Shown: positions 7,385 through 16,446 of the stretch, one piece after another
Position numbering within the stretch: the first letter of the stretch is position 1
Layout of the letters: the number at the start of each line of letters is the position of its first letter
NCBI RefSeq assembly: GCF_000720635.1
Contig: NZ_JOCF01000011.1
Location: 62,001-126,000, forward strand
Direction of reading: 5' to 3'
DNA: 64,000 bases
DNA from: Streptomyces sp. NRRL WC-3742
Lineage (GTDB): Bacteria > Actinomycetota > Actinomycetes > Streptomycetales > Streptomycetaceae
The notes under the pieces: model-generated
Databases searched by the model: none
Seen by the model: only the letters and a program-made list of their open reading frames with translations
What the model was told of the DNA's origin: nothing
Made by a program: the position numbers and the translations under genes

Positions 7385-9841
7385 GTGAGTGAGCCTGCAC
7401 GGCACTCGGACCAGGGGGCACGACGACGGCCCGGACGGGCCGGACACCCGGCTCCGCGGCCGAGCCGGGGGCGACGCGCGGCCAGGCGCCTGGCCGTCGC
7501 CCTCGCGGCGGCGCTGACCCTCCTGCCGAGCGCCCCCGCGGTGGCCCTCACCACCGGAGGCGGCACCCGGCCCACGGAGGCCGGCACGACCACCGCCGAG
7601 TACCCGGTCGTGACGACCATCGAGGCCGTGGCGCCGCTGGTGGCCTCCCCGGGCGGCAACGTGGCGATCAGCGGGCACGTCACCAACACCGGGAAGTCGG
7701 CGCTCAAGGCGGCCCACGCGGCCGTCCGCAAGCCCAACTCCGGCAAGCCGCTGCAGCGGCGCAGCGAGCTGGGCAACGTGGCCGGCCGCGGCCCCCTCCT
7801 CAACACGGACGGCATCGAGCTGGACAGCCCCCAGTACGCCCTGCCGGAGCTGGCCCCGGGCCAGAGCCAGGCGTACACGCTGAGCGTCGCCGTGAACGAC
7901 CTCGGGCTCTCCGAGAGCGGCGTCTACGAGCTCGCGGTGAGCGTCACGGGCTCCACCGCCGACAGCTCGCGCGAGCGGCCGCTGGGCATCGCCCGCACCT
8001 TCCTGCCGTTCAACCCGGGCGGCGACGCCCAGCCGACCAAGGTCACCACCCTGTGGCCGCTGGTGCACGCGCCGGTGCTGGTCGCGCAGACGTTCTCCGA
8101 CAACGACCAGGCCGTCCCGGTGCTGCGCAACGACGACCTGGCCGCCGAGTTCGCGCCGGGCGGGCGGCTGTACGAGCTGGTCGACACCGGCTCCAAGCTG
8201 CCGGGGCTGACCTGGGTCGTCGACCCCGACCTGCTGGACACCGCCTTCGCGATGACCAACAAGCAGTACCGGGTGCAGAAGCCCGGCTCCCCGGCCGGCA
8301 AGCCCGCCCGGGAGGACAACACCGTCGCCGGCACCGGGACGGCCGCCGCCACGGCCTGGCTGGAGAAACTGCGCGCCGCCGTCGCCAAGTCCGGCAGCCA
8401 GGTGCTGTCGCTGCCGTACGCCGACCCGGACCTCGCCTCCATCGCGCACAACGGGGCCGACCTGCCCGGGATGGGCACCGCGCTGAACAAGGCCGCCACG
8501 GCCGGCCGGCTGACCGTCGAGGGCCGGCTCTCCGTGGACACCCGCTCCGACGTGGCCTGGCCCTACCAGGGCTACCTCGACCAGCAGATCGCCGGCATCT
8601 CCCAGCAGGCGGGCAACGGCCTCCTCCTGGTCAACGGCGCCAGCGTGCCGGAGCCGGACGCCCTCACCTACACCCCGACGGCCGTCCGGCCGATCGGCAC
8701 CGGGCAGAGCGCGGTGGTCGCCGACGAGACCGTCTCCGGCCTGATCCAGGGCGACCTCAGCAACCCGCAGGCACAGACCCTGACGACCCAGCGCCTCCTC
8801 GCCGAGACGTACGCGATCACCCACGAGCAGCCGCAGAACCAGCGGGGCCTGCTGATCATGCCGCCGCGCGAGCTGTCGGTCACCACGGCCAAGCTCCTGG
8901 CGAACGTCCTGCAGACGGCCACCGACAAGTGGATCACCCCGGTCAAGCTGGACGTGCTGACCCAGTCCGCACCGGACCCGAAGGCCGGCACCGGTGTCCC
9001 GGCCCCGACCGACTACCCCACCCAGGCCAGGGCCTCCGAGCTGTCCGCCGCCGACCTCAGCGCCACCGACGGCATCCAGCGCGACCTGGACGTGCTGATG
9101 CGGGTGCTCACCCTGCCGCAGCGGGTGCGCGGCCCGTTCAGCGCGGCGATGGTCCGCTCGCTGTCCACCCAGTGGCGCGGCGAGGCCCCGACCGGCGTCG
9201 CCTACCGCACGGGTGTCACCGGCTACCTCAAGGACCTTCGCAACGCCGTCAGGGTGCCCCAGAAGACCTCGGTCACCCTGGCCGGGAACACCGGCCAGCT
9301 CCAGGTCAGCGTCCGCAACGACCTCACCCAGACCGTCACCAACCTCAAGCTGGTGCTCACCTCCACCCAGCCCAACCGGCTGAAGGTGGGCCAGCCGGAG
9401 GAACTGGTCCTCCCCGCCGCTCAGAGCGTCACCCTGCGGTACCAGGCCGAGGCGCAGAACAACGGCCCGGTCTACGTGTGGGCCCAGCTGTGGACCACCG
9501 GCCCGAACCCCCAGCCGTACGGCGACGCCCAGCGGTTCACGGTCGAGGTCACCTCGGTGACCAACGGCGTGCTGTACGTCTTCGCGGGCGCCGGCGTCCT
9601 GCTGCTGCTGGCCGCGCTGCGCTTCGTCCGCCAGCGCAAGCGCCGCGCCGGGCGGCCGCACGAGGACGGCGACCAGCCGGTCGACGACGCCCCGGCGGCG
9701 GCCGGGGCCGAGGAGCCCTCCCCGGAGGACGACGACGCCCCGGAGGAGGACGGCACCGACGGCTCTCCCGATCGGACACCGGACGAGGACGGCGCCGATG
9801 GCCGGGATCGGACCTCCGGTGATGAGAAGGTTGGTCCTTGA
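7385..9841 (+). CDS. DUF6049-type secreted, membrane-anchored protein
   Basis: An 818-aa protein. The GTG at 7385 follows gagggcgg and is the only sensible start before the signal sequence: an Arg-rich n-region, then LAVALAAALTLLPSAPAVA, with likely cleavage near residue 55. The large extracytoplasmic part contains Ig-like segments (VTNTGKSALKAA) and NEW3-like segments near the end (VSVRNDLTQTVTNLKLVL). A single C-terminal helix (VLYVFAGAGVLLLLAALRF) precedes RQRKRR and an acidic cytoplasmic tail. It sits immediately upstream of murJ (57 bp), a conserved pairing that suggests a cell-envelope role, perhaps as a partner of the flippase. Function is unproven. Confidence 0.8.
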   Translation: MSEPARHSDQGARRRPGRAGHPAPRPSRGRRAARRLAVALAAALTLLPSAPAVALTTGGGTRPTEAGTTTAEYPVVTTIEAVAPLVASPGGNVAISGHVTNTGKSALKAAHAAVRKPNSGKPLQRRSELGNVAGRGPLLNTDGIELDSPQYALPELAPGQSQAYTLSVAVNDLGLSESGVYELAVSVTGSTADSSRERPLGIARTFLPFNPGGDAQPTKVTTLWPLVHAPVLVAQTFSDNDQAVPVLRNDDLAAEFAPGGRLYELVDTGSKLPGLTWVVDPDLLDTAFAMTNKQYRVQKPGSPAGKPAREDNTVAGTGTAAATAWLEKLRAAVAKSGSQVLSLPYADPDLASIAHNGADLPGMGTALNKAATAGRLTVEGRLSVDTRSDVAWPYQGYLDQQIAGISQQAGNGLLLVNGASVPEPDALTYTPTAVRPIGTGQSAVVADETVSGLIQGDLSNPQAQTLTTQRLLAETYAITHEQPQNQRGLLIMPPRELSVTTAKLLANVLQTATDKWITPVKLDVLTQSAPDPKAGTGVPAPTDYPTQARASELSAADLSATDGIQRDLDVLMRVLTLPQRVRGPFSAAMVRSLSTQWRGEAPTGVAYRTGVTGYLKDLRNAVRVPQKTSVTLAGNTGQLQVSVRNDLTQTVTNLKLVLTSTQPNRLKVGQPEELVLPAAQSVTLRYQAEAQNNGPVYVWAQLWTTGPNPQPYGDAQRFTVEVTSVTNGVLYVFAGAGVLLLLAALRFVRQRKRRAGRPHEDGDQPVDDAPAAAGAEEPSPEDDDAPEEDGTDGSPDRTPDEDGADGRDRTSGDEKVGP

Positions 9842-9898
9842 TACCGCCGACCACCCGCGATGCCGGGCCGGCCTCCCCCACGACAGCGAAGAGGTGAC

Positions 9899-12436
9899 AT
9901 GACCGGGCGCAGCGAGGAGCGGCCGCCGGGCCGCGCCGAGAGCCGGCCGGGCGCCGAGTCGCCGTCCGGCGACTGGTACGTGGCGGACACCTACGCGCAG
10001 GACCCGTACGCGGCCGACGCGTACCAGGGCCCGCAGGAGGGCCAGGACCCGTACGGCCTGCGGGCCGGGCACCCGGCCGCGCCGCAGCAGCCGCCCGCCG
10101 CGTACGACGTGCCACCCCAGCTGCCGCCGCAGGCGGGCGGCTACCCGACGCCGGTCCCGGCGGCCACGCCGTTCCCGGCCCCGGCGCCGTACTCGCCGCC
10201 CGTGCCGCCGGTGCAGCCCGGCTGGGACACTCCGGCGCAGCCCGTCCAGCCTGTCCAGCCCGTGCAGCCCGTGCAGCAGGCGCAGCCCGCCTGGCAGCAG
10301 GAGCAGCAGGCTCCGGCGGCCGGCGGTCAGTGGGCCGGGGCCCAGCAGCCCCCGCAGCAGTGGGAGCCTGGCCCGGCACACTCGGCCTGGGACACCGAGA
10401 CCACCGAGTACGTCGGGGTGGACGCGCTGTTCGGCGCCGCCCCGCCGGCGGAGGCCGTCGCCTCCCCGCCGCCGGTGCCCCAGCCCGCCCCGGCACCCGT
10501 GGCCCCGCCCGTCGCACCGGCCACCCCGTACCCGCCGATGGGCGGCTACCCGGGGCAGCCGCAGCACGGCGGCCCGGACGGTCACGGTGGGCAGCACGGC
10601 CATGGGGGCCAGGGCGGCCAGCGCCCCTTCGTGCCGCCGATCGAGTTCGACCCGCCGCTGTCCGAGGAGGAGGCCACCATGCAGGTGGCCGCCGTCGCGG
10701 TGCCCCCGGCCGTCGAACCACCCACCGACCTCGCCGAGGAGCACGCCTCCGAGACCCCCGCCCCGGCCGCCCCGGCGTCGAGCGGCGGTGGCGGCAAGGT
10801 CGCCTCGCTGCTGAACTCCAGCGCGATCATGGCGGCCGGCACCCTGGTCTCGCGCGGCACCGGCTTCGTCCGCACGATGGTCATCGCCGGCGCCATCGGC
10901 ATCGGGACCATGGGTGACTCCTACAACTCCGCGAACACCCTGCCCACCCTGCTGTACATCCTCATCGGCGGCGGCGCGCTCAATGCCGTCTTCGTGCCGC
11001 AGCTGGTGCGCAGCATGAAGAACGACGAGGACGGCGGCACCGCCTACGCCAGCCGGCTGCTCACCCTGGTGATGGTCGGGCTCGGCGGCGTGGTGTTCCT
11101 GGCCGTGCTCGGGGCTCCGCTGCTGGTGCAGATGATCGCCCACCCGATGATGGAGAACCCGGCCCGGGCCGACACCACCGTGGCGCTGGCCCGGTACTGC
11201 CTGCCGACCATCTTCTTCATGGGCATCCACGTGGTGATGGGCCAGGTCCTCAACGCCCGTGGCCGCTTCGGCGCGATGATGTGGACCCCGGTCCTCAACA
11301 ACGTCGTGGTGATCTTCACCTTCGCCGCGTACATCTGGGTCTACGGCGGCTTCAACGGCACCAAGGTCACCCCCGAGGGCATCTCCCCCGAGGGCGTACG
11401 GCTGCTCGGCCTCGGCACCCTGATCGGCCTCGTCGTCCAGGCGCTGGCGATGATCCCGTACCTGCGGGCCGCCGGCTTCCACTATCGGCCGCGCTTCGAC
11501 TGGCGCGGCCACGGCCTGGGCAAGGCCGCCCGGCTGGCCAAGTGGACCTTCCTGTTCGTCCTCGCCAACCAGGCCGGCTTCCTGGTCATCACCCAGCTCG
11601 CCACCGCGGCCGGCAGCGCCGCCGAGGACGGCGGGCACGGCGGCGTCGGCCTCGCGGCCTTCTCCAACGCCCTGCTGATCTGGCAGCTCCCGCAGGCCGT
11701 CATCACCGTCTCGATCATGAGCGCGGTGCTCCCCCGGCTCTCCCGGGCGGCGGCCGACGAGGACGCCGGGGCGGTGCGCGACGACATCTCGTACGGGCTG
11801 CGCACCAGCGCGGTGGCGATCGTCCCGGGCGCCTTCCTGTTCCTGGCACTGGGCCCGGCCATCGGCCGGTCGATCTACGGCGTCGGCGGCGGCGAGACCA
11901 CCCTGGCCAACGCGACCAACGTCGGCCTGATGCTCTCCGCGTTCGCGCTCGGGCTGATCCCCTACTCGGCGCAGTACGTGATGCTGCGCGGCTTCTACGC
12001 CTACGAGGACACCCGGACGCCGTTCACCAACACCGTCTGGGTGGCGGTCTGTCAGGCCGCCTTCTCGGTGCTCTGCTGGTTCGTCCTGCCGGCCCAGTGG
12101 ACGGTGACCGGCATGGCCTTCGGCTACGGCCTGGCCTACGCCGTCGGGGTGACGGTCGCCGTGCCGAAGCTGAAGCGGCGCATCGGCGGGCTGGACACCA
12201 AGCGCATCGGCAAGACCTACAGCCGACTGGCCGCCGCCTGCGTGCCGGCCGCGGTGGTCGGTCTCGCCGTCAGCCTGGGCGCCCAGCAGGTGCTGGGCGG
12301 CTGGTGGGGCAGCGTGGCCTCGGTGGTCCTCGGCGGCGGTCTGCAGCTGCTGGTCTTCGCGTTCATCGCGAAGCGGCTGCGGATCGAGGAGCTGAACGCC
12401 ATGCTGGGCATGGTTCGCGGCCGACTCGGCCGCTGA
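9899..12436 (+). CDS. murJ: Lipid II flippase MurJ (MviN) with long disordered N-terminus
   Basis: An 845-aa membrane protein that flips lipid II across the membrane for peptidoglycan synthesis. The ATG at 9899 follows gaagagg; an in-frame ATG at 9860 lacks an RBS. The first 295 residues are Pro/Gln/Ala-rich, with repeats such as PVQPVQPVQP, and probably cytoplasmic. The MurJ core begins near residue 300 (ASLLNSSAIMAAGTLVSRG) and has about 14 helices. Hallmarks include TLPTLLYILIGGGALNAVF and a central NQAGFLVITQLATAAGS. Unlike mycobacterial MviN, it has no fused kinase-like domain; that module is the next gene. The DUF6049 gene and pseudokinase flank it on the same strand. Confidence 0.93.
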   Translation: MTGRSEERPPGRAESRPGAESPSGDWYVADTYAQDPYAADAYQGPQEGQDPYGLRAGHPAAPQQPPAAYDVPPQLPPQAGGYPTPVPAATPFPAPAPYSPPVPPVQPGWDTPAQPVQPVQPVQPVQQAQPAWQQEQQAPAAGGQWAGAQQPPQQWEPGPAHSAWDTETTEYVGVDALFGAAPPAEAVASPPPVPQPAPAPVAPPVAPATPYPPMGGYPGQPQHGGPDGHGGQHGHGGQGGQRPFVPPIEFDPPLSEEEATMQVAAVAVPPAVEPPTDLAEEHASETPAPAAPASSGGGGKVASLLNSSAIMAAGTLVSRGTGFVRTMVIAGAIGIGTMGDSYNSANTLPTLLYILIGGGALNAVFVPQLVRSMKNDEDGGTAYASRLLTLVMVGLGGVVFLAVLGAPLLVQMIAHPMMENPARADTTVALARYCLPTIFFMGIHVVMGQVLNARGRFGAMMWTPVLNNVVVIFTFAAYIWVYGGFNGTKVTPEGISPEGVRLLGLGTLIGLVVQALAMIPYLRAAGFHYRPRFDWRGHGLGKAARLAKWTFLFVLANQAGFLVITQLATAAGSAAEDGGHGGVGLAAFSNALLIWQLPQAVITVSIMSAVLPRLSRAAADEDAGAVRDDISYGLRTSAVAIVPGAFLFLALGPAIGRSIYGVGGGETTLANATNVGLMLSAFALGLIPYSAQYVMLRGFYAYEDTRTPFTNTVWVAVCQAAFSVLCWFVLPAQWTVTGMAFGYGLAYAVGVTVAVPKLKRRIGGLDTKRIGKTYSRLAAACVPAAVVGLAVSLGAQQVLGGWWGSVASVVLGGGLQLLVFAFIAKRLRIEELNAMLGMVRGRLGR

Positions 12437-12742
12437 CCCTCGTACCGACCGGCCGGACGAGCGGGCGCCCTGACCGGGCGTCAACGGGAGCCAGCGGCTC
12501 CTCCGCCCGTCCGGCCGCGCACCGTGCCGGCCCCGCCCCCGTACCCCGGGAACGGCGCCGATGTCGGCCCGGTGTCGAATCTGCACCACATCTCTCCACC
12601 CCCGCGCAACCGAGTGGACGCCTCAGCGGTCGTACCCGGTGGAGAAGAGTGGGCACAATTGTCTTGGAGCACCGGGCGGCCAACCCCCAGTGCTCCAGCG
12701 ACTCTCTCAGGCCGGGGCGACACAAGGGGAGGCAGGACCACG
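12437..12742. other. Intergenic region between murJ and pseudokinase gene
   Basis: 306 bp with no gene or clear terminator. A short A/T patch (gggcacaattgtcttgg, 12650–12666) could hold a -10 element, but no convincing -35 is visible. The end holds the RBS aggggagg for the next gene. Confidence 0.4.
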
Positions 12743-14581
12743 GTGGCTGATGGCACCAAGGCGGTCGTCGACACGTCAGCAGCTGACGCGGCGGCGGACG
12801 TTTCCGAGGACGACGGGGACGGCGGGGGCGCCGTCTCCGGCGAGGAGACCTCCGAGATCACCGCGCCGCTCTCCGTCCGCGAGATCGCCGCCGAACTGGC
12901 CGCCGGCACCCCCCGGAAGAAGCCCGCCGCCACCCCGGCCGCCGGGCGCGCCGAACGCGTCCCCACCGACCCTCAGCCCACCCTCGACCCGCGCGACACC
13001 GCCACCCTGCCGCGCACCCTCCCGGCCCCGATACGGCACAGCGGGGACAAGATCGGCAACCGGTACCGGCTGGAGGAGTGCATCTCCCAGACCGAGACCT
13101 TCAGCAGCTGGCGCGCCGTCGACGAGAAGCTCCGGCGGGCCGTGGGCGTCCACCTGATGGCCTCCGGCCACCAGCGGGCCCGCAAGGTGCTCGCCGCCGC
13201 CAAGTCCGCCGCCCTGCTCGGCGACCCGCGCTTCGTCCAGGTGCTGGACGCGGTCCAGGAGGGCGAGCTGGTCTACGTCGTCCGGGAGTGGCTGCCGCAC
13301 GCCTCCGACCTGGCCCGGCTGCTCGCCAACGGCCCGATGGAGCCGCACGAGGCGTACCAGATGGTCCGCCAGGTCACCGACGCCGTCGCCGCCGCCCACC
13401 GGCGCGGCCAGGCCCACCTGCGGCTCACCCCGCGCTGCGTCCTGCGCACCGACAGCGGCCAGTACCGGATCAACGGCATCGCCGTGGACGCCGCGCTGCG
13501 CGGGCTGCCCGCCGAGGACACCGAGGAGGACGCCGCCCGCGCCGACACCCGCGCGATCGGCACCCTGCTCTACGCCGCGCTCACCCACCGCTGGCCGTAC
13601 CCCGAGGACCGCTACGACCTCAAGGGCCTGCCCAAGGACCTCCAGAACGCCGCGCCGGACCAGATCCGCGCCGGGGTCCACAAGGGCCTGTCCGAGCTCG
13701 CCGCGCGCGCCCTGTTCGACCACCCGCCGCACCACGCCGAGCCGATCACCACCCCGGAGGAGCTGGCCCGGGTGATCGCCCGGATGCCCCGCATCCGCCA
13801 GCCCGAGCCCGAGCTGCCGGCCTTCACGCCCCCGCCCCGGCACAACACCCACGCGCTGCCCACCGCGCCCACCCCTGCCCGGGTCGCCGACCACGCCGTC
13901 GCCCCGCTGCCCGCCACCTCCCGCCCCACCTCCGCCCGGCGCACCCGGCGGCGGCTGCGGCGGGCCGTCAAGGCAACGGCCTGGACGGTCGCGCTGGGCG
14001 CGATCGGCGTCGCCTCCTGGCAGTTCGTCGGCCACCTGCGCAACAACGGGCAGCCCGCCGCCGCCCCCCACCACACGATCACCAGCACCGCGCCGACGCC
14101 CCAGAACACCACGCCCCACGCCCCGGTGCCGATCCAGCCGAAGGCGGCCATCTCGTACAACCCGAAGGCCGACCCGGCCTCCGTGTGGGCCCTCCCCCGG
14201 GCGATCGACGGCGACCCCAACACCGACTGGCCCACCTTCGGCTACGACGACCAGTTCGCCCCGGGCGGCTTCAAGGACGGCACCGGGCTGCTGATCGACC
14301 TCGGCACACCGCAGGCCGTCAGCTCGGTGAGCGTCCAGTTCGTCGGCGCCACCACGGCCGAACTGCGGATTCCGAACAGCCAGGCCGCCACGGACCCGGA
14401 GAAGGCCCCGCTGACCTCCTACACGGTGGTCGCGGGCGGCAGGAAGAGCGGCGACAACGCCAATTTCACCCTCGACGGCCCGACCACCACGCGTTACGTC
14501 TTGATCTGGCTGACCGCTCTGCCGAAGGATAGCGACCAGAAGTTCCGCGGCCACGTCGCCGAGGTCAAGGTCTTCGGCTGA
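12743..14581 (+). CDS. Membrane-anchored pseudokinase with extracellular discoidin-like domain
   Basis: A 612-aa protein; GTG 12743 follows aggggagg. Residues about 100–360 resemble a Ser/Thr kinase, beginning GDKIGNRYRLEECI. Catalytic residues are missing: the nucleotide loop reads SQTETFSSW without glycines, the ATP-lysine strand reads VGVHLM, the HRD loop reads HLRLTPRCVL with no Asp, and DFG is replaced by GIAVDA. It is therefore a pseudokinase. After a basic linker, one helix (about 412–430) leads to an extracellular domain (SYNPKADPASVWALPRAIDG) like F5/8-type carbohydrate-binding modules. The same architecture is fused to MviN in Mycobacterium, where phosphorylated pseudokinase recruits FhaA. 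Here it is a separate gene after murJ. Confidence 0.85.
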   Translation: MADGTKAVVDTSAADAAADVSEDDGDGGGAVSGEETSEITAPLSVREIAAELAAGTPRKKPAATPAAGRAERVPTDPQPTLDPRDTATLPRTLPAPIRHSGDKIGNRYRLEECISQTETFSSWRAVDEKLRRAVGVHLMASGHQRARKVLAAAKSAALLGDPRFVQVLDAVQEGELVYVVREWLPHASDLARLLANGPMEPHEAYQMVRQVTDAVAAAHRRGQAHLRLTPRCVLRTDSGQYRINGIAVDAALRGLPAEDTEEDAARADTRAIGTLLYAALTHRWPYPEDRYDLKGLPKDLQNAAPDQIRAGVHKGLSELAARALFDHPPHHAEPITTPEELARVIARMPRIRQPEPELPAFTPPPRHNTHALPTAPTPARVADHAVAPLPATSRPTSARRTRRRLRRAVKATAWTVALGAIGVASWQFVGHLRNNGQPAAAPHHTITSTAPTPQNTTPHAPVPIQPKAAISYNPKADPASVWALPRAIDGDPNTDWPTFGYDDQFAPGGFKDGTGLLIDLGTPQAVSSVSVQFVGATTAELRIPNSQAATDPEKAPLTSYTVVAGGRKSGDNANFTLDGPTTTRYVLIWLTALPKDSDQKFRGHVAEVKVFG

Positions 14582-14625
14582 CGGACGTTCCGCACGGCCG
14601 GTACGAGGAATCAGGGGGTCGCAGA

Positions 14626-15345
14626 GTGGCGGACGACGACGCGACGCTTCTCGCCCGACACGTCGCCGGCGACCCGGACGCCTTCGGGCAGCTGGTTAAC
14701 CGCCACCGCGACCGACTCTGGGCGGTCGCCCTGCGCACCCTGGGCGACCGCGAGGAGGCCGCCGACGCCCTCCAGGACGCCCTGGTCTCCGCCTTCCGGG
14801 CGGCATCCGGCTTCCAGGGCCGCTCGGCCGTCACGACCTGGCTGCACCGGATCGTCGTCAACGCCTGTCTGGACCGCGCCCGGCGCAGCGCCACCCGCCG
14901 CACCACCCCGCTGGACGAGGACCAGCTGGACACCCTCGTGGGTACCTCCGAGCCCGCCGACTCCCCGGTGGAGCGGGCGGAGGTCCGGCGCGAGCTGACG
15001 GCCGCGCTCGCCTCGCTCCCCGCCGAACAGCGGGCGGCGCTGGTCCTGGTCGACATGCAGGGGTACCCCGTCGCCGAGGCCGCCGAGCTGCTGGGCGTCC
15101 CGGTCGGCACGGTGAAGAGCCGCTGCGCCCGCGGGCGGGCCCGGCTGCTGCCCCTGGTGCGGCACCTGCGGGAGCCCTCGGACGGGTCCGCAGGCCCGGG
15201 CGGCCCGGATGTTTCACGTGGAACACCGCGTGGAACGCCGCCGCGACCGGCCGCCCGGGGGAACCCGACCGGCCCCCGCACCGTCACAGGGACAGGCCAG
15301 AACACCGGCCGGACGATTCTGGAAGGAGACGTGAGCCCGCGATGA
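14626..15345 (+). CDS. sigM: ECF RNA polymerase sigma factor SigM
   Basis: A 239-aa ECF sigma factor. Region 2 (residues 8–75) has DALQDALVSAFRAASGFQG and TTWLHRIVVNACLD. Region 4 (about 125–175) has LPAEQRAALVLVDMQGYPV and VPVGTVKSRCARGRARL. GTG 14626 is preceded by caggggg. The 3' end overlaps the anti-sigma gene by ATGA, indicating translational coupling. The C-terminal 55 residues after region 4 are Pro/Gly-rich, and a parS site lies inside this part of the frame (DVSRGT). Adjacency to trxBA and gene order match the SigM/RsmA locus of Streptomyces, linked to redox and envelope stress. Confidence 0.9.
   Translation: MADDDATLLARHVAGDPDAFGQLVNRHRDRLWAVALRTLGDREEAADALQDALVSAFRAASGFQGRSAVTTWLHRIVVNACLDRARRSATRRTTPLDEDQLDTLVGTSEPADSPVERAEVRRELTAALASLPAEQRAALVLVDMQGYPVAEAAELLGVPVGTVKSRCARGRARLLPLVRHLREPSDGSAGPGGPDVSRGTPRGTPPRPAARGNPTGPRTVTGTGQNTGRTILEGDVSPR
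15211..15224. other. parS: parS site inside the 3' end of sigM
   Basis: GTTTCACGTGGAAC is one base from the perfect palindrome and lies within the coding sequence, where it encodes part of DVSRGT. This is the only parS in the window placed inside a confidently called gene. Confidence 0.88.
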
Positions 15346-16262
15346 GCGCCCCCCTCTCCTCCTCCGGTTCCGCCGGGGCCCACCCCGCCGTCGACGAGCT
15401 GGCCGACCTCGCCGAAGGACTGGTCGAGCCCGCCGACGCCGCCGAGGCGCTGTGGCGGCACGTGGACGACTGCGACGAGTGCCGCGAGACCGTCGAGGCG
15501 CTCGCCGAGGTGCGGGACCTGCTCGGCGCCGTCGAGACCCCGCCGATGCCCGCCGACGTCGCCGCCCGCCTGGACGCCGCGCTCGCCGAAGCGGCGGCCA
15601 CGACCGCCGCTGCCACGGCCACGGCCACGACCGCAGCCGCCGTCACCGAGCCCGCCGCTCCGCGTCCGCCCACCGCGCCGCCGGGGCGCCCCGCCGCGTC
15701 CACCACCGGCCCCGGCCGCTCCCGGAAGCCCTGGCGGAGGCGCCTCGGCCTGCTGGCCGGTGCGGCCGCCGCGGTGGCCGCCGTCGGCCTGATCGGCTCC
15801 CTGACCCTGCGCGGCGAGGACCGCACGGGCAGCAGCACGGCCGACGGACCGGTCAAGGCGGCCGCGGCCCCCTCCGGTGCGGCGGCCAGGGCCGACCAGG
15901 CTCCCGGCACCACCGTCTACCGCGAGGACCAGCTCACCCTCCAGGTCGGGCAGCTGCTGGCCCGCTCCGGCGCGACCTCCACGCAGCCGCCCGCCGAACC
16001 GGGCCTGCGCTCCTCCGCCGCGCAGCCCGGCGACGGCCGCCCCGAGCAGCCCTCCCTGGCCTCGCCCTCCACCGACCCCACCGCCTGCCCGGTGGCCGGC
16101 GCCACCGGGGTGCCGCTGGCCACCGACCGGGGCACGTACGCGGGCTCCCCGGTCGAGGTGCTGGTCTACCCCTTCCCCGGGGACCGGTCGAAGGCCGAGG
16201 TCTACCTGCGCTCCCCCGGTTGCGGCCCCGTCCTGCTGCACCGGACGGTCGCCGTCCACTGA
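15342..16262 (+). CDS. rsmA: Anti-sigma factor RsmA (membrane-anchored)
   Basis: A 306-aa partner of SigM; its ATG overlaps the sigM stop (ATGA) with ggaaggaga 12 bp upstream. The N-terminal anti-sigma domain contains H-x3-C-x2-C (residues about 44–52, HVDDCDEC). In Streptomyces RsmA these cysteines are reported to bind a [2Fe-2S] cluster. An Ala/Pro linker leads to one helix (about 132–154, LLAGAAAAVAAVGLIGSLTL) and a 150-residue outside domain of unknown fold. The expected role is to hold SigM at the membrane and release it on oxidative or envelope signals. Confidence 0.88.
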   Translation: MSAPLSSSGSAGAHPAVDELADLAEGLVEPADAAEALWRHVDDCDECRETVEALAEVRDLLGAVETPPMPADVAARLDAALAEAAATTAAATATATTAAAVTEPAAPRPPTAPPGRPAASTTGPGRSRKPWRRRLGLLAGAAAAVAAVGLIGSLTLRGEDRTGSSTADGPVKAAAAPSGAAARADQAPGTTVYREDQLTLQVGQLLARSGATSTQPPAEPGLRSSAAQPGDGRPEQPSLASPSTDPTACPVAGATGVPLATDRGTYAGSPVEVLVYPFPGDRSKAEVYLRSPGCGPVLLHRTVAVH

Positions 16263-16350
16263 GGGGGCGGAGCCGGACCGTTCCCGTGCGATCGACGACG
16301 GGAACGGCGCGACGCTCCCGAAGTTCGGGCACCTGGTACTGATCCGTCTG

Positions 16351-16376
16351 GGAATGCGGGAGACTGGTCAGTCGTT
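16351..16376 (+). promoter_or_regulatory. SigR-type promoter upstream of trxB
   Basis: GGAAT (16351–16355), exactly 18 bases, then GTT (16374–16376), which matches the GGAAT-N18-GTT consensus of SigR, the thiol-stress sigma factor of Streptomyces. trxBA is a classical SigR target, so this is likely trxBp1. It lies 71 bp before the trxB start. Confidence 0.85.
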
Positions 16377-16446
16377 GTCCCGGGCGGCGGAGCAGGACCG
16401 CCCTCCCCGCAGCTAACGCGGGTCGCGATGCGAACCAGGAGAAGCA

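Noticed and set aside
11221..11240. Possible extra parS (catccacgtggtgat) inside murJ
   Set aside because: Only the central CCACGTGG agrees; the outer bases do not match the 14-bp consensus.
7340..12589. 1749-codon open frame on the minus strand
   Set aside because: It runs antisense through the DUF6049 and murJ genes; composition is typical of a mirrored GC-rich frame and no motif is present.
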